NCBI RefSeq assembly: GCF_004000255.1
Contig: NZ_RCIQ01000002.1
Location: forward strand, 186,001 to 250,000
Source: Nioella ostreopsis
GTDB taxonomy: Bacteria; Pseudomonadota; Alphaproteobacteria; Rhodobacterales; Rhodobacteraceae
Length of the DNA stretch: 64,000 bases
Reading direction: 5' to 3'
Under the pieces are notes generated by a model. The model did no database searches. It was not told the DNA's origin and saw nothing but the letters and a program-made list of their open reading frames with translations. Of the stretch, positions 18,110 through 28,475 are shown piece by piece (position 1 is the stretch's first letter; the number at the start of each line of letters is the position of its first letter). Both the position numbers and the translations under genes were made by a program.

Positions 18110-18469
18110 CAAAAGCCTCCGGCCGGTACGACATGACGCCCGATCCGTTCTTGCCACGGCCTCTTGCCCCGGTCCGCGGCGGTGACCACCGGCCCCATGG
18201 CCGCATCCGGGTTGCCCATCAGCGTAGCATCCCGGCAGGTTCTGGGTCAAACATCGGCAATGTGCTTGCAGAGCGGCACCGGTTTCGCCGCGCGTTCCGC
18301 GCGTCGATCCGGGGAGCGCCCCTCGTCAGGCGCCTCTGGCGCCCTCCTCGGGCCGCGTTGCCACGGGATCCTGGCTGCTGGAGGCTCGCTGCCCCGGATG
18401 ATCCGCGGGCTGAGAGGGCGGGACGCCTCCGGCGGAGGTATTTTGGCCAAGATGAAAAGGGCGGGGCGA
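18110..18469. other. 360-bp gap carrying the long copy of the mosaic hairpin repeat
   Basis: No credible gene. Most of the space is taken by palindromic segments that match copy 1 at 15964-16040 in reverse orientation, plus extra hairpins such as GGCGCC-TCT-GGCGCC (18329-18343). Short open frames across it have repeat-derived composition and no ribosome site. Confidence 0.6.
18281..18458. repeat. mosaic hairpin repeat, copy 2 (expanded, reverse orientation)
   Basis: Begins GGTTTCGCCGCGC (18281), with a GCGCG-TTC-CGCGC hairpin and GTCGATCC to 18310, and ends with a CCTCC-GGC-GGAGG hairpin (18426-18438) followed by TATTTTGGCCAAGATGAAAA. These edges match the reverse complement of copy 1. About 110 bp of additional palindromic sequence separates the two edges here, against about 25 bp in copy 1. 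Confidence 0.65.
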
Positions 18470-18865
18470 TCAGTCGCCGTTCGGTCGGGACAGGATGAAG
18501 GCCGCCGCGCCGCCCATGGCCATGATCTGGATCAGGATGATCATGCCGCTGAGGCTGGAGAGAATGCTGACCATCAGGACGAGCGCCATCGCGGTGCAGG
18601 CCATTGCCTTGTAGCGGGGGCGGATCGCGCCCTTGTCTTCCCAATCCCGGATCGGACCGCCGAAGATGTTGTGCTCCACCAGCCATTGCCTGAGCCGTGG
18701 AGAGCTTTTCGAGAAGGCGAAGGCCGCGAGGATCAGGAAGGGCGTGGTGGGCAGGATCGGCAGGACGACGCCCGCGAAGCCGAGCGCCACGGCACTCCAG
18801 CCGAGTGCGAGCCACGGCAGGTGGCGCAGGCGGGGGCGGTTCAAGGGGTCTGGCATCAGGCTCAT
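18470..18865 (-). CDS. DUF454/YbaN-family inner-membrane protein
   Basis: 131 residues with three to four hydrophobic stretches. The segment GVVLPILPTTPFLILAAFAF followed by FSKSSPRLRQWL and the GPIRDWEDKGAIRPRYK block is the hallmark of the DUF454 family (E. coli YbaN). Function is unknown. Start ATG 18865, or ATG 18856 which has the better-placed AAGGG. It lies 11 bp behind rluE and is probably co-transcribed with it. Confidence 0.88.
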   Translation of the reverse strand: MSLMPDPLNRPRLRHLPWLALGWSAVALGFAGVVLPILPTTPFLILAAFAFSKSSPRLRQWLVEHNIFGGPIRDWEDKGAIRPRYKAMACTAMALVLMVSILSSLSGMIILIQIMAMGGAAAFILSRPNGD

Positions 18866-18876
18866 GCCCTTCGGGT

Positions 18877-19467
18877 TTAGCGCGGTTTGCGGCGGGGGGA
18901 AGGGGCAGCGAGCTCTGCCGATGCATCGCGCCAGTCGCCGGGGGCGAGGCCATCGAGGCTCCATTTGCCCACGCGCGCCCGGATCAGGCGCAGGGTCGGC
19001 AGGCCCAGGGCGGCGGTCATGCGGCGGACCTGCCGGTTGCGGCCTTCGGTGATGGTAAGCTCCAGCCAGGCATCGGGCACGGTCTTGCGAAAGCGCACAG
19101 GCGGGGTGCGGGGCCAGAGGCCGGGAGGCTCGTCGATGAGCTGCACCTTGGCGGGGCGCGTGGGGCCGTCTTTCAGGGTGACGCCGGTGCGCAGGGCCTG
19201 CAACTGGTCTTCCGTCGGCGTACCCTCCACCTGCGCCCAATAGGTCTTGGGGGTCTGCGCGCGGGGGCTGGTGATGCGGGCCTGCAACCGGCCGTCATCG
19301 GTCAGCACCATCAGCCCCTCGCTGTCGCGGTCCAACCGCCCGGCGGCATAGACACCGGGCACGTCGATGAACTCCGACAGGGTGCGCCGCGCGCTGCCCT
19401 CGGTGCCCTTGTCGGTGAACTGCGAGAGCACGTCATAGGGCTTGTTGAAAAGGATCAGTCTGGTCAT
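18877..19467 (-). CDS. rluE: 23S rRNA pseudouridine synthase, RluE-like
   Basis: 196 residues. RsuA/RluB/E/F family: the catalytic Asp is in [17 protein letters not shown] (about 43-59), followed by KTYWAQVEG and the C-terminal [11 protein letters not shown]. It lacks the N-terminal S4 domain, as RluE does. It makes a pseudouridine in 23S rRNA, by homology at position 2457. Start ATG 19467 ([17 protein letters not shown]). The assignment to RluE rather than another short family member is by length and lack of S4. Confidence 0.88.
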   Translation of the reverse strand: MTRLILFNKPYDVLSQFTDKGTEGSARRTLSEFIDVPGVYAAGRLDRDSEGLMVLTDDGRLQARITSPRAQTPKTYWAQVEGTPTEDQLQALRTGVTLKDGPTRPAKVQLIDEPPGLWPRTPPVRFRKTVPDAWLELTITEGRNRQVRRMTAALGLPTLRLIRARVGKWSLDGLAPGDWRDASAELAAPSPRRKPR

Positions 19468-19596
19468 CGCCTTGCCTTCCGCTGCCCCGGTCCTGACCGA
19501 TCCTGACGCGTTCGGCAAGCGCCGTGTCGGAAATGCCGTTGCGGTGTTCGCCGTTTCGCATAGCGTGGTCGGGACAGCCAGACAGGGAGACAGGAC

Positions 19597-20777
19597 ATGC
19601 CAGCGGGATGCGCGCCATTCAGCCAAACCGAATATGACCGGCGGATCGCCAAGACACGGACCGCGATGGCGGAGGCGGGGCTGGATGCGATCTTCGTGAC
19701 CGACCCGTCGAACCAGGCATGGCTGACGGGCTATGACGGCTGGTCCTTCTACGTGCATCAGGGCGTGATCCTGCGGATGGAGGGCGAGCCGGAATGGTGG
19801 GGCCGGTCCATGGACGCGCTTGGCGGGCAGCGGACCTGCTGGATGGCGGCGGAAAACATCCATGGCTATTCCGACCATTACATTCAGTCGACCGTCTACC
19901 ACCCGATGCAGGATCTGGCGGAGCATTTCACCCGAATGGGGCTGGCCTCGGCCCGGATCGGGGTGGAGATGGAGAATTACTACTACTCCGCCAAGGCGCA
20001 TGCGGTTCTGGGTGCCGAACTGCCCAATGCGACGCTGGTCGATGCGACGGCCCTGGTGAACTGGCAGCGGCTGGTGAAGTCGGAGGAAGAGATCGGCTTC
20101 ATCCGCAAGGCCGCGAAGATCTCCGAGAAGGTCGTGGGGGTTGCGCTGGAGCGCGCCGAGCCAGGGGTGCGCAAGAATGACCTCGTGGCCGATATCTTCC
20201 ACGCGGGCATCACCGGGGTGGACGATATCTGGGGCGATTACCCGGCGATTGTGCCGCTGACGCCCTCTGGCCTCGATGCGACCGCCGCGCATCTGACCTG
20301 GAATGGCGACGAGATGCGCGAGGGCGAGGCGACGTTCTTCGAACTCTCGGGCTGCTATCGCCGCTACCACGCGCCGCTGTGCCGGACGATCTTCCTGGGC
20401 ACGCCATCGGATGACATGCTCCGGGCCGAGGCCGCGCAGATGGAAGGCATCGAGGCGGGGCTTGCCGCTGCCCGCGCGGGCAACCAGACGCGCGACGTGT
20501 TCAACGCCTTCATGGAGGTGCTGCACAAGCACGGGTTCGACCGCAAGGGCCGCATGGGCTACCCGATCGGCCTGTCCTACCCGCCCGACTGGGGCGAGCG
20601 CACCGCGTCGATCCGGGGCGAGGATGAAACCGTCCTCGTGCCTGGCATGACCTTCCATTTCATGCCGGCGCTTTGGATGGACAGCTGGGGCCTTGAGACC
20701 ACGGAAACCATCCTTATCAAGGAGGATGGCCCGGCTGAGACGCTCTGCAACGTGGAGCGAAAGCTCTTCGTCAAGCC

Positions 20778-20781
<4 letters not shown>
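19597..20781 (+). CDS. doeA: M24/creatinase-type hydrolase, DoeA (ectoine hydrolase)-like
   Basis: 394 residues, the length of ectoine hydrolases. Pita-bread fold, N-terminal creatinase domain (about 10-165) and C-terminal M24 domain. The usual M24 metal ligands are absent: [18 protein letters not shown] and [16 protein letters not shown] replace the Asp-Asp and GHGIG motifs, as in metal-free creatinase and DoeA. DoeA opens ectoine to N-acetyl-diaminobutyrate. The next gene, overlapping by four bases, is a deacetylase, which fits. No other ectoine gene is in the window, so the substrate is inferred. Start ATG 19597 with AGGGAG upstream. Confidence 0.75.
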
Positions 20782-22951
<2,170 letters not shown>

Positions 22952-22952
22952 C

Positions 22953-23159
22953 CTACAGCATCGCGGCGCAGCGGGCCGTGGGAGTTGGCAGGCCGATCCG
23001 TTCGGGGTTCAGGATCAGATGCCATGTAGCGGGATAGCCCGGCGCCTGCGCACGGGTGTAGGAACAGCCATCGGGCGTGGTGTAGGTCTGGGCCAGCGCC
23101 GCGCCGGATGACAGGGCGGTCAAGGTCAGGGCGGTTGCAACGAGACGGGTGGGTTTCAT
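22953..23159 (-). CDS. small exported protein, unknown
   Basis: 68 residues, ATG 23159 with GGAGGT eight bases upstream. Signal peptide with cleavage after GAALA, then about 45 mature residues with two cysteines (DGCSYTRAQAPGYPATWHL and RCAAML at the end). No function known to me. The 205 bp upstream, to the ATP-grasp stop, show no gene. The 3' end abuts ldh tail-to-tail with 1 bp between stops. Confidence 0.72.
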   Translation of the reverse strand: MKPTRLVATALTLTALSSGAALAQTYTTPDGCSYTRAQAPGYPATWHLILNPERIGLPTPTARCAAML

Positions 23160-23364
23160 GGGATCGGACCTCCGGTTGGCAATCGGGATTGCGGAATGAA
23201 CCCTGTGGTTGTCGTCCGTCAGCCGTTCACATGAGCGGCCCAATGCGGGAATTTTCGTGGCGTGTTCAGAGGATTTTGCGAAAACCTGATTGGTCGGTCG
23301 CATTGAACCCGTTCCGACCGTCGCAGGGCGCAAGGCTCGGCAACTGGGTCGGGTGAACCACGGT

Positions 23365-24216
23365 TCAGAACGGGTCCGGATAGCGGTCCATCAACTCGCA
23401 AAAGACGCGGCTGCCACGGGCGGTGTGCTTGTTGCCCGCATTGGGATAGGATGTGAATTCCCCGAACACCACACCGCGCTGCGTGATGTAGAAATCCAGC
23501 CGCATGAAGCACTGAATGTCGCGCGCAATCCGATCGGACAGTTCGAGCAGTTCTTCATATCGCTCAGGTCTGGGGATCGGCCGGGCCAGGCTGTTTGAGT
23601 ATTGCAGATCCCGACACGGTTTCCAATTCCGGCGATAGTACCGTTCCAAGGTCGTTCCCGCCTTGCCGTTCCTGTCGACGACCTTGATCACATGCGTCCG
23701 ACCGCCTGCGACGAAGGTCTTGAAATCCCGCGGAATGACCTTGCCGGGGTCGACATCTGTCAGGAACTCTTCGGCAATAAGTCTGGTTGCGGGTTTGGCG
23801 GAAATCAAAGGTTCCAGCCTGCGTTTCACATAGGCCCCGCGTTCAGAGATGGGCACGGTGTCGCCGGAAAAGACCTCTGTCTCTCCGTCGAACAGCAGCA
23901 CGCCCTTGTTGCTGGACAGGTTGTCTGGCTTGATGACCACCCTTTGCGGAAGCGCGGGGATGTCGAGGCCGTCCACGTCATTCGCCTCGGCGTAGCGCAC
24001 GGGCAGCGGCAGGTTCATTTGCTGTGCATAAGCGCGCATTGCCGATTTGTTGGCGAGAGCCGCCACAGACAGCCGCCTGCGTTGCAGGGCCGGATTGGGA
24101 TGCGGATCCTTGCCGTGATACCATCGCTGGAGACGGTCCTCCATCCGGCGTTTGAACTCCGTCGGGGGTTCAACGCCCGTCAGCCTGTAGCGTATGCGGG
24201 CGGGAATGAGTGACAT
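23365..24216 (-). CDS. TupA-like ATP-grasp protein
   Basis: 283 residues from ATG 24216. ATP-grasp features: RVVIKPDNLSSNKGVLLFDG, LIAEEFL, PRDFKTFVAGGRTH, and MRLDFYITQRGVVFGEFTSYPNAG near the C-terminus, as in TupA-type glycan-associated ligases that use ATP to join a carboxylate to an amine. No sugar-polymer genes adjoin it. Base composition is less GC-rich than its neighbours, so recent acquisition is possible. Neither ATG (24216 or 24264) has a good ribosome site. Confidence 0.78.
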   Translation of the reverse strand: MSLIPARIRYRLTGVEPPTEFKRRMEDRLQRWYHGKDPHPNPALQRRRLSVAALANKSAMRAYAQQMNLPLPVRYAEANDVDGLDIPALPQRVVIKPDNLSSNKGVLLFDGETEVFSGDTVPISERGAYVKRRLEPLISAKPATRLIAEEFLTDVDPGKVIPRDFKTFVAGGRTHVIKVVDRNGKAGTTLERYYRRNWKPCRDLQYSNSLARPIPRPERYEELLELSDRIARDIQCFMRLDFYITQRGVVFGEFTSYPNAGNKHTARGSRVFCELMDRYPDPF

Positions 24217-24308
24217 GAGTGTGATCGCCGTTGGTCTTGCTGCGGGTCGAACAGACGGTGCCATGGTGCCGTGCGTGCCGCAATGGCCCAGTGAACGCGG
24301 CGGTCACG

Positions 24309-25457
24309 TCAGTCGCGGTCCAGGTCCCGTGCGATCAGCTCCTTCATGATCTCATTCGTGCCGCCATAGATCTTCTGCACGCGGGCATCGGCGTAAAGCT
24401 CGGCGATCAGGTATTCGTTCATGTAGCCGTAGCCGCCATGCAGTTGCAGGCATTCGTCCACGATCTCGCACTGGGTCTGGCTGCCCCACCATTTGGCCAT
24501 GGCGGCTTTCTCGGCGGTCAGGGTGCCCTGTTCCAGCTCCTCCAGACATTGGTCGAGGAAGGCTGCGAGGATCTCCACCTTGGTCGCGCATTCGGCCAGC
24601 TTGAAGCGGGTGTTCTGGAAATCCATGACCCGCTGCCCGAAGGCTTTTCGCTCCTTCACATAGGCCAGCGTCACATCGAGCGCGCATTGCGACGACCCGA
24701 GCGCGCCATAGCCCAGGATCAGCCGTTCCCATGGCAATTGCCGCATCAGTTGATAGAAGCCATGGCCCTCTTCCGTGCCCAGAAGATGATCGCGTGGGAT
24801 GCGGACATCCTCGAAGAACAGCTCCGCCGTGTCGTTCCGGCGCATCCCCATCTTGTCGAGCTTGCGGCCCACGCGAAAGCCCTCCAGCCCCTCGGTTTCC
24901 ACGATCATCAGCGACACACCCTTCGCCCGCGATTTCGGGTCGGTCTTGGCCACAAGCAAAAGCAGATCGGCGCTGCCGCCATTGGTGATGAAGGTTTTGG
25001 AGCCGTTGATCAGGTATTCGTTCCCATCCGGCACGGCGGTCGTCCGCACGGCTTGCAGATCGCTGCCGGTTCCCGGTTCGGTCATGGCGATGGCACCCAC
25101 CATCTCGCCGCTCGCCAGCTTGGGCAGCCAGCGCGCCTTCTGCTCTTCCGTGCCATAGGCGATGATGTAATGGGCGGCAATGTTATGGACGGCAAAGCCC
25201 CATCCGCTATCCCCTGCCTTGGCCTGTTCGATATAGGTCACCGCGTCGAAGTGGCGGGACAGGCCGAGCCCGCCGTGATCCTCGGGCGTGGTCGCGCCAA
25301 GAATGCCCAGATCCCCGGCCTTTCGCCAGAAATCCTTGGGGATCTTGCCCGCCTCTTTCCATTTGTCGCGATGCGGCTGGAACTCCTCGTCCAGAAACCG
25401 GCGCACGGTGTCGGCATAGGCGTGATGGTCGTCCTGCATCCACAGATGATTGGGCAT
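24309..25457 (-). CDS. acyl-CoA dehydrogenase, long-chain type
   Basis: 382 residues. Flavoprotein that desaturates acyl-CoA in beta-oxidation and feeds ETF. Seen: MTEPGTGSD, INGSKTFITNG, LHGGYGYMNEY and IYGGTNEIMKELIARDL. The Gly in IYGGT replaces the catalytic Glu of medium-chain enzymes, as in long-chain and isovaleryl enzymes that use a Glu elsewhere, and the C-terminus closely resembles LCAD. Start ATG 25457 has AAGGAGG upstream. Divergent from cytochrome b561. Confidence 0.92.
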   Translation of the reverse strand: MPNHLWMQDDHHAYADTVRRFLDEEFQPHRDKWKEAGKIPKDFWRKAGDLGILGATTPEDHGGLGLSRHFDAVTYIEQAKAGDSGWGFAVHNIAAHYIIAYGTEEQKARWLPKLASGEMVGAIAMTEPGTGSDLQAVRTTAVPDGNEYLINGSKTFITNGGSADLLLLVAKTDPKSRAKGVSLMIVETEGLEGFRVGRKLDKMGMRRNDTAELFFEDVRIPRDHLLGTEEGHGFYQLMRQLPWERLILGYGALGSSQCALDVTLAYVKERKAFGQRVMDFQNTRFKLAECATKVEILAAFLDQCLEELEQGTLTAEKAAMAKWWGSQTQCEIVDECLQLHGGYGYMNEYLIAELYADARVQKIYGGTNEIMKELIARDLDRD

Positions 25458-25612
25458 TGGCGGTCCTCCTTGCGTCGGATGGTGACCTGTCACGAGTTTT
25501 CGGGCAAGCATGCCGTTGCGGCGGATTGACCGGGGAAAATGCTTGCCGTTGATAACTAAATGTGCTGCCCATATCGCAGTTTGAAAATACCAGTGCCGCG
25601 AAAGGATGCGCC

Positions 25613-26137
25613 ATGTCCGTTTTCCGTTACCACCCTGTCACCGTCGCCCTGCACTGGATCGTGGCGGTTCTGGTGCTTTTGATGCTCGGAGTGGGCACCT
25701 TCGTGCTGGAGCCGATGGACAATGCGGATCCGGACAAGCTGTCGATGCTGGCCACGCACCGGCTGATCGGGCTGGTGATCCTCGTGCTGACCGTCCTGCG
25801 GATTGTCCTGCGCCGGTTCCTGCCTGCGCCCGAGCATGCCAAGACCGGCAGCGCCTTTCTGGACAGACTGGGGCAGGCGATGCCGAAACTGCTGAATATC
25901 TTCGTAATCCTGATGGCAGTCTCGGGCATGGTTCTGGGCCGCATGTCGGGCCTGTCAGATGCCCTGGCAGGCACCGCACCGCTGCCCGAAAGCTTCTTCG
26001 AGTACAGCCCGCGCGTGATCCACGGCATTCTTGCCAAACTGATCATGGCAATGCTGGCGCTGCATATCCTGGGGGCGCTCTACCACCAGATCATGCTGCG
26101 TGACGGGCTGTTTCGGCGTATGTGGTTCGGGCGGTAG
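25613..26137 (+). CDS. cytochrome b561-family membrane protein
   Basis: 174 residues with four transmembrane helices. His ligands for two b hemes are placed as in the CybB family: one in VALHWIVAVLV (about 14), one in ATHRLIGLVILV (about 48), and further His near HGILAKLIMAMLALHILGALYHQ in the last helices. It probably passes electrons to or from quinone. Start ATG 25613. Convergent with accA, with 6 bp between stops. Confidence 0.88.
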   Translation: MSVFRYHPVTVALHWIVAVLVLLMLGVGTFVLEPMDNADPDKLSMLATHRLIGLVILVLTVLRIVLRRFLPAPEHAKTGSAFLDRLGQAMPKLLNIFVILMAVSGMVLGRMSGLSDALAGTAPLPESFFEYSPRVIHGILAKLIMAMLALHILGALYHQIMLRDGLFRRMWFGR

Positions 26138-26143
26138 GCGGCC

Positions 26144-27103
26144 TTACGCGGCCAGCCCTTTCGACCCCATTTCGAGGAATTTCCTGCGGCGGCCCGCGAT
26201 CAGGTCGTCGCGTGATTTGCCGTCCATGGCGCTCAGAAGCGCCTCGATCCCCTCGCCAACGCGCGTGATCGTGGCCTTACGATCCCGTTGCGCCCCGCCA
26301 AGCGGTTCCTTGATGATCCGGTCGCAGACGCCGAGCTTTTCCAGATCCTGCGCGGTCAGACGCAGCGCCTCTGCCGCTTCGCGCATCTTGGCCCCGTCCT
26401 TCCACAGAATGGATGCGCAGCCTTCGGGGCTGATCACGGAATAGATCGAGTGTTCCAGCATCGCCACCTTGTCGGCGGTCGCAAAGGCCACGGCCCCGCC
26501 AGACCCGCCCTCGCCGATGACGACAGAGACCAGCGGCACGCCGATCTGAAGGCATTTCTCGGTCGAGCGCGCAATCGCCTCGGACTGGCCACGCTCTTCC
26601 GCGCCCTTGCCGGGATAGGCGCCGGGGGTGTCGACCAGCGTGATGACAGGCATGTTGAAGCGGTCGGCCAGATCCATCAAGCGCACGGCCTTGCGATAGC
26701 CCTCGGGCCGGGCCATGCCGAAATTGCGTTCGATCCGGGTCTTGGTGTCATGGCCCTTTTCATGGCCGATCACCACGACGGGGCGGTCGTTGAACCGAGC
26801 CAGCCCGCCCATGATGGCGTGGTCATCGGCGAAGTTCCGGTCGCCCGCCAGCGGCGTGTATTCAGTAAACAGCGCCTCAATATAGTCGCGGCAATGGGGC
26901 CGGTCGGGGTGGCGCGCCACCTGGCATTTGCGCCATGGCGTCAGCGACTTGTAGAGATCGGCCAGCATGTCGGCGGCCTTTTTGTCGAGCGCCTTGGCCT
27001 CGGCCTCGATATCCATCTCCTTGTTGCCGCGCGCCATCGCCCGCAGCTCTTCGGCCTTTCCCTCGATCTCGGCGAGGGGTTTTTCGAAGTCGAGATAGTT
27101 CAT
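26144..27103 (-). CDS. accA: acetyl-CoA carboxylase, carboxyltransferase alpha subunit
   Basis: 319 residues, standard length. Transfers carboxyl from biotin to acetyl-CoA as part of the AccA2D2 complex. Typical AccA features: N-terminal [52 protein letters not shown], and [11 protein letters not shown]. Start ATG 27103 with CGGAGG upstream. It is separate from accB, accC and accD, none of which are in the window. Confidence 0.97.
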   Translation of the reverse strand: MNYLDFEKPLAEIEGKAEELRAMARGNKEMDIEAEAKALDKKAADMLADLYKSLTPWRKCQVARHPDRPHCRDYIEALFTEYTPLAGDRNFADDHAIMGGLARFNDRPVVVIGHEKGHDTKTRIERNFGMARPEGYRKAVRLMDLADRFNMPVITLVDTPGAYPGKGAEERGQSEAIARSTEKCLQIGVPLVSVVIGEGGSGGAVAFATADKVAMLEHSIYSVISPEGCASILWKDGAKMREAAEALRLTAQDLEKLGVCDRIIKEPLGGAQRDRKATITRVGEGIEALLSAMDGKSRDDLIAGRRRKFLEMGSKGLAA

Positions 27104-27173
27104 GCAAAGCCTCCGTCTGACCCTTGGCTATATGCAGGGGGAAGACGGGATTTGCAACGTTCCCCGTCGCAGG

Positions 27174-27204
27174 AAAAAGCCCCGGGCGTGTCGCGCGGGG
27201 CTTT
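27174..27204 (-). terminator. intrinsic terminator after mcl1
   Basis: AAAGCCCCG (27176-27184), 11-base loop, CGGGGCTTT (27196-27204). Read on the minus strand the hairpin runs straight into TTTTT. It lies just past the mcl1 stop and upstream of accA, so the two minus-strand genes are separate units. Confidence 0.82.
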
Positions 27205-27212
27205 GGGGAGGG

Positions 27213-28172
27213 TCATCCGGCGGCGATCATTTCGGATTGCTTGACGATCACCTCGGCCTGTTTGATCGAGGCGATGTCCACCAGACGGCCCTTGTAGACG
27301 GTCGCGCCCGCGCCCGAGGCCTTGGCCGCTTCCATCGCGGCGAGGATCTCGCGTGCCTCGGCAACGGCGGCCTCAGACGGCGTAAACACCTGATTTGCAA
27401 GGGCGATCTGCTTGGGGTGAATGGCCCATTTGCCGACCATGCCCAGAGTGGCAGAGCGCATGGCCTGCGCGATATAGCCCTCGTCATCCGAGAAATCGCC
27501 GAAGGGGCCGTCGACCGGCAGGATGCCGTGGGTGCGGCAGGCGGCGACGATGGCGGTCTGGGCCCAGTGCCAGGGGTCGGACCAGTATTTCTGGCCCTCG
27601 CGCAGCATGTAATAGTTCTCCTGCGTGCCGCCGATGCCGGTGGTTTGCATGCCCATGGAGGCGGCGAAATCGGCGGCGCCGAGGCTAATGGCCTCCAGCC
27701 GCGGGGAGGATGCAGCGATCTCTTCGACATGGGCGATGCCGGCAGCCGATTCGATGATGACTTCGAAGGCGATTTTCTTCGCCCGGCCCTTGGCGGCCTC
27801 AATCGCGGTGACCAGTGCATCGACGGCATAGACATCCTCGGCGCAACCTACTTTCGGGATCATGATCTGGTCGAGCCGGTCCGAGGATTGTTCAAGCAGA
27901 TCAACCACATCACGATACCAATAGGGGGTGTCCAGCCCATTGATCCGCACCGAGAGTGTCTTGGTGCCCCAGTCGACATTGCCAATCGCCTCGATCACAT
28001 TGGCACGGGCCTGATCCTTGTCTGAGGACGCCACGGAATCCTCCAGATCGAGGTTGATCACATCGGCGGCGGAGGCGGCCATTTTGGCGAACAGCTTGGT
28101 GTTGGAGCCGGGGCCGAAGAGCTGGCAGCGGTTGGGGCGGGCGGGGGCAGCGGGCTGCAGGCGGAAGGACAT
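27213..28172 (-). CDS. mcl1: L-malyl-CoA / beta-methylmalyl-CoA lyase
   Basis: 319 residues. HpcH/HpaI aldolase family. The N-terminus MSFRLQP and NRCQLFGPGS, then NLDLEDSV, RINGLDTPYWYRD, IMIPKVG, FEVIIESAAGIAHVEEI, SLGAADFAASMGMQT and WAIHPKQ match the Rhodobacter Mcl1 pattern very closely. The enzyme cleaves methylmalyl-CoA to glyoxylate and propionyl-CoA (and makes or cleaves malyl-CoA) in the ethylmalonyl-CoA pathway. It fits with mcd at 55.7-57.4 kb and the acetate genes at the left end. Start ATG 28172. Confidence 0.93.
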   Translation of the reverse strand: MSFRLQPAAPARPNRCQLFGPGSNTKLFAKMAASAADVINLDLEDSVASSDKDQARANVIEAIGNVDWGTKTLSVRINGLDTPYWYRDVVDLLEQSSDRLDQIMIPKVGCAEDVYAVDALVTAIEAAKGRAKKIAFEVIIESAAGIAHVEEIAASSPRLEAISLGAADFAASMGMQTTGIGGTQENYYMLREGQKYWSDPWHWAQTAIVAACRTHGILPVDGPFGDFSDDEGYIAQAMRSATLGMVGKWAIHPKQIALANQVFTPSEAAVAEAREILAAMEAAKASGAGATVYKGRLVDIASIKQAEVIVKQSEMIAAG

Positions 28173-28285
28173 GGGCGGTTCCCCTCAAGCAAGGATATGT
28201 CGTCAGAGTTCCCGCCTTGGGTAGATTATTGCGTTGCGACGCGCAAGTGCTGCATTGCGGCAATGCGCGATTTGGCCGCGAAAGA

Positions 28286-28342
28286 GGGGGGTGCCCCCCG
28301 TACACCCCCTATACACCCCCCATGCACCGGGCGTGCAGACAA
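28286..28342. repeat. G-hairpin plus 11-bp-period repeat, copy 2
   Basis: GGGGGGTG (28286-28293), 9-base loop, CACCCCC, and units starting at 28300, 28311, 28322 and 28333 (11-bp period). Ends GGGCGTGCAGACAAA, nearly identical to the end of copy 1. Lies upstream of mcl1 and downstream of patB. Confidence 0.75.
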
Positions 28343-28372
28343 AGCCCGATCTCTGCACATGCGGCGGTGCAG

Positions 28373-28456
28373 AAGGATTTTCCAGAAAATCCTTCCGGAC
28401 ATGAAAAATCTTCCAGAAGATTTTTCGGGGCGGCAAAATTCTTCCGGAAGAATTTT
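28373..28456. repeat. three consecutive perfect hairpins
   Basis: Hairpin 1: AAGGATTTTC (28373-28382), CA, GAAAATCCTT (28385-28394). Hairpin 2: GAAAAATCTTC (28403-28413), CA, GAAGATTTTTC (28416-28426). Hairpin 3: AAAATTCTTCC (28435-28445) directly followed by GGAAGAATTTT (28446-28456). All three centre on TTCC(A/G)GAA. They stand right after the patB stop. Hairpins with A- and T-rich arms could end transcription on both strands, but three in a row is unusual. Confidence 0.8.
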
Positions 28457-28475
28457 GGGTCCGCCCCGGGGCCGG

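Larger units (their letters stand above)
28173..28475. other. 303-bp gap filled by repeats
   Basis: Between the mcl1 start and the patB stop there is no credible gene. The space holds copy 2 of the 11-bp repeat element and the triple hairpin. The mcl1 promoter must lie in or next to these elements, probably within the first 80 bp upstream of 28172. Confidence 0.6.

Noticed and set aside
18247-18450. Minus-strand frame starting MAKIPPPEASRPL
   Set aside because: It is a by-product of the mosaic hairpin repeat, which creates open frames in most copies.
24217-24264. Upstream extension of the TupA-like gene to ATG 24264
   Set aside because: No ribosome site and a Pro/Arg/Ala-rich extension; kept the shorter start with low certainty.
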